Of a DNA stretch of 28,668 nucleotides, positions 24,035 through 28,668 are shown one piece after another. The position numbers and the translations under genes were made by a program. Origin of the DNA: a virus. How positions within the stretch are numbered: position 1 is the stretch's first letter; the number at the start of each line of letters is the position of its first letter. Location of the stretch: IMG/VR virus record IMGVR_UViG_3300020222_001818, positions 1 to 28,668 of that record; one strand, given 5' to 3'. Under the pieces are notes generated by a model. The model did no database searches. It had not been told where the DNA came from and worked only from the letters and a program-made list of their open reading frames with translations.

Positions 24035-24065
24035 GTTCGGGGTTTCCCTGGGAACAGAAAACCCC
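24035..24065 (+). terminator. GGGGTTT/AAACCCC stem at the tmRNA end (terminator or pseudoknot)
   Basis: GGGGTTT (24039-24045) can pair with AAACCCC (24059-24065), and GTTC (24035-24038) can pair with GAAC (24052-24055), which together would make an H-type pseudoknot. AAATTTT follows shortly after, so a weak intrinsic terminator is the other reading. The stem marks the probable 3' limit of the tmRNA gene. Confidence 0.45.
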
Positions 24066-24075
24066 ACTAAATTTT

Positions 24076-24666
24076 ATGATTATAACTATTCCAGAACAAG
24101 CTGAACATATCAATGTTTTGATATCAGGTGGAGCTGACAGCACGCTGTTAGCGTATCTTGTGGCCACACAATCAAATAAACCAATTGTTTTACATACATT
24201 GAGTCCTGCAAAACACGTTTATCAGAATGTGATTGTTCCTATTTTAAATTATTTGGATCAACGTTTTGAAAGAAAGTTTCAGGTTGTGAACATCAGGAGA
24301 CAGAAACTCCTTATTCGAGAAGCAGCTGAATATATTCTTAGTGTGTATCCTGGAGTAGTTTTGACAGGATGCAACAAAGTGGTTACTCATTTTACTCCAA
24401 CCGTGTATATTAAAGGAGATACACCTCCTATCCGAGGGGAAGTGAGTTCAGAAAACCATATACGACCTTTCATCAATTTGGACAAAATTGAAATACTAAG
24501 AATATATCAAGAGCATAATATACTAGATTTGTTAAGTTTGACACAATCTTGTGGGTTACGAAAACTAAAACGATGTGGTGGGTGCTATTTCTGTATGGAA
24601 AGAGCCTGGGCTGTTGGTGCGCTTGGTATAAATGATATAAATAATACAGAAACTTCGACCATTTAA
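24076..24666 (+). CDS. QueC-like PP-loop ATPase (7-cyano-7-deazaguanine synthase-like)
   Basis: This 196-aa protein has an N-terminal PP-loop SGGADST (17-23) for ATP pyrophosphate binding and a C-terminal zinc site, Cys159 in QSCGL and Cys167, 170 and 173 in CGGCYFCMERAW, the spacing seen in QueC. QueC converts 7-carboxy-7-deazaguanine to preQ0, used for tRNA queuosine or for phage DNA modification. The middle is less typical and the protein is shorter than usual QueC (about 220-230 aa), so another ATP-dependent amidating enzyme is possible. No queD, queE or folE is in the window. ATG 24076 is used because upstream ATG 24028 lies inside the tmRNA. Confidence 0.65.
   Translation: MIITIPEQAEHINVLISGGADSTLLAYLVATQSNKPIVLHTLSPAKHVYQNVIVPILNYLDQRFERKFQVVNIRRQKLLIREAAEYILSVYPGVVLTGCNKVVTHFTPTVYIKGDTPPIRGEVSSENHIRPFINLDKIEILRIYQEHNILDLLSLTQSCGLRKLKRCGGCYFCMERAWAVGALGINDINNTETSTI
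24636..24643 (+). promoter_or_regulatory. T4-type late promoter octamer TATAAATA before the protease gene
   Basis: The exact octamer lies 33 bp upstream of the protease ATG, preceded by the near copy TATAAATG at 24627-24634. AGGAA at 24667-24671 is the ribosome-binding site. Spacing and context make this one of the best late-promoter candidates here. Confidence 0.5.
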
Positions 24667-24676
24667 AGGAACTTTC

Positions 24677-26185
24677 ATGAAAACATTTAATATTGCCTAT
24701 TCTTCAGACATCAGTGCCACAACACTTCTAGAAACATTGACCGTTCAGGGCGCTCTTCTATATCATCTAGAAGGTGTTCGCGTTATCGGTCTAGAGGTGG
24801 AAGATGATTTTTCAGCAGAAACTTTGGAATCTATTGAAGGTGTTATTCTAGTTGAACTGGATGTAGAAACAACTGTGACATCTCATGCTGAGTGGCATCA
24901 ATTTCGCTTAGTTACAGATGCGCTTCCCATGAAACAAAAATACAATCCTATTTCTGAAGGAGATAATTCTGTTGTGTATTTGATGGACTCAGGAGTGAAT
25001 GATAGCCATTCAGAATTCGAAGGAGCTAACATTGAACACTTGTATTCGTTCAATGAAGATTTTTCTGATGTTATAGGACACGGAACAGTTGTTGCCAGTG
25101 TGATTAATGGTCAAACTATTGGTGTGTCTAGAAATGCCGCCATCAAAAGTGTGAAAATTCCTTTCGGTTCAGTCACCATAGGTAAATTGCTTATTGCATT
25201 CAATGCAGTTTTAGAAGACCATTTAATCACACCCGACGTGGTGAAAGTTGTGAACTGTTCCTGGAGTGTACCCAAGAGTGCATTGCTGGACAGCAAAGTA
25301 ACAGAATTGCAAAATGCTGGACTGGTGGTTGTAGCTGCAGCAGGTAACACTGGAGTTGCAGCAGACACACTATCTCCTGTGGGATTGAACACTGTTATTG
25401 GTGTAGCAGCATCAGATGCCTATGACCGTGTGGTGTCTTGGGCTACAGGACTATCAAGCAACTATGGTCCTGAAGTGGACATAACTGCTCCTGGCGTAGA
25501 TGTCACTGCAGCTTCCATCTATGGTGGCTATGCAACTGTTTCAGGTACTTCCATCAGTGCTGGTGTAGTGTCTGGTGTTCTAGCTCAATACATTGAGCAA
25601 CATCCAGAAGCAGATGCTGAAACACTGAAGGATATGTTGTTGGAATATGCAGCAGAAGATATGTTGTTTCGTAATGAAGCCATCTATGGAACAACACCCA
25701 ACCGTCTGGTGAAGGCACTGTATATTGCCGGAACAAAAATTTGGAGTCCTAACATCTTCAGCATGTTCCCAGTTAAAAAACAAGAAACCACAACCTTGTC
25801 TTTCACCACAACAACACCAATAACAACAGCAGAATATGTGGATTGTCAACTTCAAACCAATTTCTATAAAAAACTTCCCTGGGTGTCTGGTTCTTTTGCA
25901 GATGGAGTGCTCACACTAACAGTAGCACCAACTGAAGATGTTGTGGTAGGAAAATACCTGATTCAAATAACCTCAACTGATGCCAAAAATGAGAAGTATT
26001 TCACAGGATATTATCTGGGTGTGTATAATGAAGAAGTAAGTGAATTGGATACAGTAGAGATTGAAAAATACCTTACAGAAATAGATGGAGTAGACACGCT
26101 AACAGTGGTTACTGGGGCATGCGTGTATAATGACGATTGTGCTAAGAATCAGGTATGTTTCGGTGGTTCTTGCGCTGATACATGA
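24677..26185 (+). CDS. Subtilisin-like serine protease (S8) with Cys-rich C-terminal tail
   Basis: The catalytic triad is visible in family order: Asp104 (VYLMDSGV), His135 (IGHGTVVASV) and Ser292 (VSGTSISAG), with oxyanion Asn224 (AAAGNTG). Residues 1-90 (with VIGLEVEDDFSAETLESIEG) could be an inhibitory prodomain, although no signal peptide precedes it. After about residue 350 comes a beta-rich domain, then a tail with four cysteines (482, 488, 494, 499; CVYNDDCAKNQVCFGGSC) like a small disulfide-knot module. A late promoter candidate upstream suggests late expression, so a virion protein or lysis/entry factor is plausible. It is codon-rich in Val, Thr and Ala, unlike the AT-rich cargo. Confidence 0.9.
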   Translation: MKTFNIAYSSDISATTLLETLTVQGALLYHLEGVRVIGLEVEDDFSAETLESIEGVILVELDVETTVTSHAEWHQFRLVTDALPMKQKYNPISEGDNSVVYLMDSGVNDSHSEFEGANIEHLYSFNEDFSDVIGHGTVVASVINGQTIGVSRNAAIKSVKIPFGSVTIGKLLIAFNAVLEDHLITPDVVKVVNCSWSVPKSALLDSKVTELQNAGLVVVAAAGNTGVAADTLSPVGLNTVIGVAASDAYDRVVSWATGLSSNYGPEVDITAPGVDVTAASIYGGYATVSGTSISAGVVSGVLAQYIEQHPEADAETLKDMLLEYAAEDMLFRNEAIYGTTPNRLVKALYIAGTKIWSPNIFSMFPVKKQETTTLSFTTTTPITTAEYVDCQLQTNFYKKLPWVSGSFADGVLTLTVAPTEDVVVGKYLIQITSTDAKNEKYFTGYYLGVYNEEVSELDTVEIEKYLTEIDGVDTLTVVTGACVYNDDCAKNQVCFGGSCADT

Positions 26186-26191
26186 TATAGT

Positions 26192-26974
26192 ATGGCAACA
26201 ATTGGGTTTGCGGGATGTTCTTTCACTCATGGCGCAGGGTTAGATTATTATTTTGGAAGTAGAGAAACCACTAGATTTTCACATCTAGTGGCTTCTCATT
26301 TTAACGCACATGCATTTAATCAGTCCTTTCCAGGCGGTTCTCATACTAAAATTATCAGTTGGTGGAAATCTTTTCTTGAGCACCAAACTTTAGACGCATT
26401 TGTTTTTCAATTTACCAGATGGACAAGAAGTGATAGTTTGCTTTTACCTGGTGTATCACATATTGACTTGCTTTCATCAACCCATGCAAAATTTTTTCAT
26501 GAGTGGGCCAGGAAAAACAATAGTTCCGTAGATGATTACATTGAACAAGCCCAGGTACATGATGTTCTCACTGTTTTGAATTTTCTACAACAGCATGAGC
26601 ATAAATTTCCCATCTACATCTTGTGCTGGCCTCACACTACATTATCTTACATCCAACCACATTCTTGGTTGATGGATAGATTAATTACATTGTCCTACCA
26701 AGGTGAGACCTATAAAACCATTGGTAATTTGATGGATACTCCACTAAAACCTATAGCAAGTTTCACCAAAATCCTAGGTGAATTTTTTGATATGCGAACC
26801 TCAAAATTTGATACCACTAATACATCCAGACCTGAGTTGACAATAGCCACAGACTATGTTAACTTTAAGAAGCCAAGAAACGACTACCATCCATCCAAAC
26901 TGTGTCATGAGGTGATAGCCAGTAACATCATTGATAGGTTAACACATGATAATCTCTTCCAAAATAACAGATGA
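26192..26974 (+). CDS. SGNH/GDSL-like hydrolase, copy 4
   Basis: This 260-aa protein has GFAGCSFTHGAGLDYYFG at the N-terminus (Ser10 candidate nucleophile), FPGGSHTKII as the likely oxyanion block and NDYHPSKLCHEVIAS near the end with the Asp/His pair. It is the closest relative of copy 3 at 16189 but lacks that copy's N-terminal extension. It lies 6 nt after the protease and overlaps a sulfotransferase gene by 29 bp, so it may act on the same sulfated or acylated product. The window thus carries SGNH genes both inside and outside the main cargo block. Confidence 0.72.
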   Translation: MATIGFAGCSFTHGAGLDYYFGSRETTRFSHLVASHFNAHAFNQSFPGGSHTKIISWWKSFLEHQTLDAFVFQFTRWTRSDSLLLPGVSHIDLLSSTHAKFFHEWARKNNSSVDDYIEQAQVHDVLTVLNFLQQHEHKFPIYILCWPHTTLSYIQPHSWLMDRLITLSYQGETYKTIGNLMDTPLKPIASFTKILGEFFDMRTSKFDTTNTSRPELTIATDYVNFKKPRNDYHPSKLCHEVIASNIIDRLTHDNLFQNNR

Positions 26975-27563
26975 AAAATGGATATGGGTGAAGGTTCCCA
27001 AAACTGGCACCCGAGCTTATTTAAAAATGTTTTATCCAGATGTGGATTCCTCACTACATTTTCACTACACCTTCCACACCTTATATAACCACCATCAGAA
27101 GAAGCACTCAGGGTTCACGGTCATCAGACATCCCAGAACACGCTTCATTTCCGCGTTGAAACATTTGAGTCAACTTGACCTGTTGGGGAATATGCCATCT
27201 GATACAATAGGGAATCTAGCAGATTTTTTATTCACCAACTTTGATAAAAATTGTGTACCCAAACATACGTTGGAAAACATTTTTTCAGTTGATTACCTTA
27301 AATACCATGAATCATTTTTTCAAACTCAGGTGTATTGGGCATATCATCCAAAAGTCACTTGGTTCAAGTATGAAAATCTACAACAGTTCAACAAATGGAT
27401 TGAAACACACCTAGGGTATGATACAACAAAACTGCAACAAATAGGAAAAACTGATAAACATCATTTGGACCATTTAGATTTTCAACACCCGGTATTTCAA
27501 AAAATTGTTCAACACTTGTTTCAAGATGATTTTCTACTTTTTGATTATCAGGAGGATTTATGA
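26946..27563 (+). CDS. PAPS-dependent sulfotransferase
   Basis: This 205-aa protein has the 5'-phosphosulfate-binding loop VKVPKTGTRA (15-24, Lys19 and Thr20/Thr22) and the 3'-phosphate-binding segment FTVIRHPRTRFISA (57-70, Arg61 and Ser69), the two signatures of sulfotransferases. It would move sulfate from PAPS to a hydroxyl, perhaps on a glycan or small molecule. The start at 26946 gives a 29-bp overlap with the SGNH gene; ATG 26971 is in another frame. There is no signal peptide or membrane anchor, so it acts in the cytoplasm. Its end overlaps the cell-wall hydrolase by ATGA. Confidence 0.82.
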   Translation: MIISSKITDEKWIWVKVPKTGTRAYLKMFYPDVDSSLHFHYTFHTLYNHHQKKHSGFTVIRHPRTRFISALKHLSQLDLLGNMPSDTIGNLADFLFTNFDKNCVPKHTLENIFSVDYLKYHESFFQTQVYWAYHPKVTWFKYENLQQFNKWIETHLGYDTTKLQQIGKTDKHHLDHLDFQHPVFQKIVQHLFQDDFLLFDYQEDL

Positions 27564-28045
27564 AAAGAATTGTTGCAATATTCATTTTGTTGTTGATGCT
27601 GTATCCTGTATCATTGAAAACCAACATGAACATTCCTGCAATAAAAGTCATTTCCATGACCTCTGAGAAGGAATTAAGATGTCTGGCAGAAAACATTCAT
27701 TACGAAGCTCCCATGGAACCCTATCTAGGTAAACTGGCTGTGGCCATGGTCACCATGAATCGTGTTCGGCATCCTGACTTTCCTAAAACCATTTGTGATG
27801 TGGTGTATCAGAGAAATTCCAGAGGGTGTCAGTTCTCCTGGACTTGTGGTGCTCGTATGAAGTTCAATGAAAAAATTTACAATGAATCCATGAAAATTGC
27901 CAAAGCTGTCTTGACAAACCAAAGACAACTTGTTAGTTTAGAGAATGCACTATATTTTCACAACACCAAAGTGACACCCAATTGGACATTTGCCCGACCT
28001 GTGGTACGTATCGGGGGTCACATTTTCTATGAGCCTAAAACATGA
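27560..28045 (+). CDS. Cell-wall hydrolase, SleB family, with N-terminal signal/anchor
   Basis: SleB-type enzymes are lytic transglycosylase-like peptidoglycan hydrolases. The 161-aa protein starts with a hydrophobic segment (residues 3-17, RIVAIFILLLMLYPV) that looks like a signal peptide or signal anchor. The catalytic domain follows: CLAENIHYEAP with Glu49 as the expected acid, GKLAVAMVTMNRVRHPDFPKT, then VVYQRNSRGCQFSWTC, and a C-terminal AYFHN-like segment (ALYFHNTKVTPNW). With the amidase at 41 it is the second lytic enzyme in the window; this one can reach the periplasm by itself, like a SAR-type or secreted endolysin. Confidence 0.88.
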   Translation: MKRIVAIFILLLMLYPVSLKTNMNIPAIKVISMTSEKELRCLAENIHYEAPMEPYLGKLAVAMVTMNRVRHPDFPKTICDVVYQRNSRGCQFSWTCGARMKFNEKIYNESMKIAKAVLTNQRQLVSLENALYFHNTKVTPNWTFARPVVRIGGHIFYEPKT

Positions 28046-28311
28046 CTGATGAACAAGACCCGAAGCTTCTCACTGTGGAATATCTCATCACACGAGAGTT
28101 CACCAATTCCACAGATTTTTCCATACACATTGAACGAGAAGCTGTGAAAAGAAACATTGGATGTTTTGAGGCACTTCTGGAATACTGTGAACAAAAGGGG
28201 ATAGAACCTGTGGCGGTGGCTACCATGATTACCAGTTCATTGAAGGCCAAGATACAAGCAGAAGCCGAGGAAATGAATCTGTTGAAGAAAACCGCCAAAC
28301 TTCCTGTATGA
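28042..28311 (+). CDS. 33: gp33-like late transcription co-activator
   Basis: In T4, gp33 bridges RNA polymerase and the gp45 sliding clamp to activate late promoters. This 89-aa protein has the layout I associate with gp33 of T4-like marine phages: a central helix SIHIEREAVKRNIGCFEAL, then EYCEQKGIEPVAVATMI, LKAKIQAEAEEMNLLK and a short C-terminal tail ending KLPV, the end where gp33 carries its hydrophobic clamp-binding motif. Its position directly before a gp59-like gene, as in T4, strongly supports the call. It overlaps its neighbours on both sides by ATGA. It is shorter than T4 gp33 (112 aa). Confidence 0.72.
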   Translation: MTDEQDPKLLTVEYLITREFTNSTDFSIHIEREAVKRNIGCFEALLEYCEQKGIEPVAVATMITSSLKAKIQAEAEEMNLLKKTAKLPV

Positions 28312-28668
28312 ACATATCTGACGCTTACAAGATTTACACTGCATTACGGCTTCACTTCACCACAGACAACTATGACATCCGAAGTGGCATCACACCTCGG
28401 CCTCCCAAGTCAGGAGTCAAGGTCAACTTCAAAAAGAAGTTGGAAGTGTTGATGAAGCAATACAATTACAATCAGGATGAATTCATCAACTATCTGGTGG
28501 CCAATTTTCTGAATGGTAATGAGTGGGGTATTTTTGAAAACACAGGTCCAGAAATCTACACAGAATGGAAACGTATCCAGGAAAGTTTGACCTACACCTA
28601 CACACAAGATGTGAAAAATTTAGCCTGGAATGTCACCACTTTGGAAGATGCCTGGGATTGTTCCCAGG
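28308..28668 (+). CDS. 59: gp59-like helicase loader (3' end outside window)
   Basis: T4 gp59 loads the gp41 helicase on recombination and replication forks coated with gp32. The 120 visible residues follow the gp59 pattern: DAYKIYTALRLHFTTDNYDIRSG at the start (T4 has VYKLYLMIKQHMNGKYDVI), a stretch of Lys, DEFINYLVANFLNGNEWGIF matching the FISNLVANQDAW region, then YTEWKRIQESLTYTYTQDVKNL matching the REYIGRLKQIKFKFEEDIRN region. The frame is open to the window edge, so the gene is partial. Together with gp33 it reproduces the T4 order 33-59; gene 32 would be expected just beyond the window. Confidence 0.75.
   Translation, partial: MNISDAYKIYTALRLHFTTDNYDIRSGITPRPPKSGVKVNFKKKLEVLMKQYNYNQDEFINYLVANFLNGNEWGIFENTGPEIYTEWKRIQESLTYTYTQDVKNLAWNVTTLEDAWDCSQ

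Larger units (their letters stand above)
23811..24065 (+). ncRNA. ssrA: Circularly permuted (alphaproteobacterial-type) tmRNA
   Basis: The 3' tRNA-like part comes first: T arm GAGGG (23854-23858) and CCCTC (23866-23870) around TTCGATT, then acceptor strand CATCTCC (23871-23877) and discriminator A. After an 18-nt intervening segment comes the 5' acceptor strand GGGGATG (23897-23903), pairing fully and including G3-U70, the alanyl-tRNA synthetase identity pair, and then the hallmark GGTTTCGACA. GTTAAG (23918-23923) can pair with CTTGGAC (23847-23853) as helix P2. A tag frame with its stop in a hairpin follows, then a pseudoknot-like end. This is the permuted, two-piece order known from alphaproteobacteria. 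CCA is not encoded right after the discriminator. The outer ends are estimates. Confidence 0.88.

Noticed and set aside
24028-24075. An in-frame upstream ATG for the QueC-like gene
   Set aside because: It lies in the tmRNA 3' structure and would encode residues without family resemblance; ATG 24076 starts just before the conserved domain.
1-28668. Mobile elements, CRISPR arrays, integrase or attachment sites
   Set aside because: No transposase, integrase or homing-endonuclease motif, no regularly spaced repeats and no candidate att repeats were seen; the gene packing is that of a lytic phage.

Overview
The window reads as part of the genome of a T4-like tailed phage, most likely marine and infecting an alphaproteobacterium. 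All genes lie on the + strand, are packed with 4-bp ATGA overlaps or gaps of a few bases, and include phage hallmarks: a T4 DsbA-like protein, a gp33-like late-transcription co-activator, a gp59-like helicase loader (cut by the window end), an ATP-dependent DNA ligase, PhoH, a PD-(D/E)XK nuclease and two peptidoglycan hydrolases. The host call rests on a circularly permuted tmRNA gene of the alphaproteobacterial type at about 23811-24065. No integrase, transposase, homing endonuclease or CRISPR array was seen.

Layout. (1) 1-1860: N-acetylmuramoyl-L-alanine amidase, DsbA-like protein, GMP reductase and a 36-aa protein. (2) 1863-20451: about 18.6 kb of AT-richer cargo: three SGNH-like proteins, a methyltransferase-like protein, three radical SAM proteins with an N-terminal Cys-rich domain, three copies of a glycosyltransferase-like family, a dTDP-sugar 3,5-epimerase (RmlC), a thiamine-diphosphate enzyme split into alpha and beta genes 6 kb apart, three sugar-nucleotide SDR enzymes, a carbamoyltransferase, a DUF2061 membrane protein and small unknown genes. 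(3) 20452-24075: nucleic-acid block with ligase, a 59-aa protein, an FmdB-type zinc ribbon, a strong intrinsic terminator, phoH, nuclease and tmRNA. (4) 24076-27563: QueC-like PP-loop protein, subtilisin-like protease with a Cys-rich tail, a fourth SGNH protein and a sulfotransferase. (5) 27560-28668: SleB-like hydrolase, gp33-like and gp59-like genes.

How it may work together. The cargo looks like a phage-borne pathway that builds and decorates an unusual sugar or glycan: SDRs and RmlC reshape a nucleotide sugar, the TPP pair could transfer a carbon unit, glycosyltransferase-like proteins would attach it, and carbamoyl, acyl (SGNH), methyl, sulfo and radical SAM steps would decorate it. The target (host surface, virion or DNA) cannot be read from the sequence. 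In T4, dsbA, 33 and 59 are neighbours; here about 27 kb separates dsbA from 33-59.

Regulation. Two good sigma70-type promoters (TTGACA, 17-bp spacer) precede ligase and nuclease, and each has its -10 element in or next to one arm of a perfect inverted repeat that brackets the gene's start codon. T4-type late-promoter octamers (TATAAATA) lie just upstream of rmlC, an SDR gene, the tmRNA and the protease. All functions are inferred from motifs read by eye; no database search was run.
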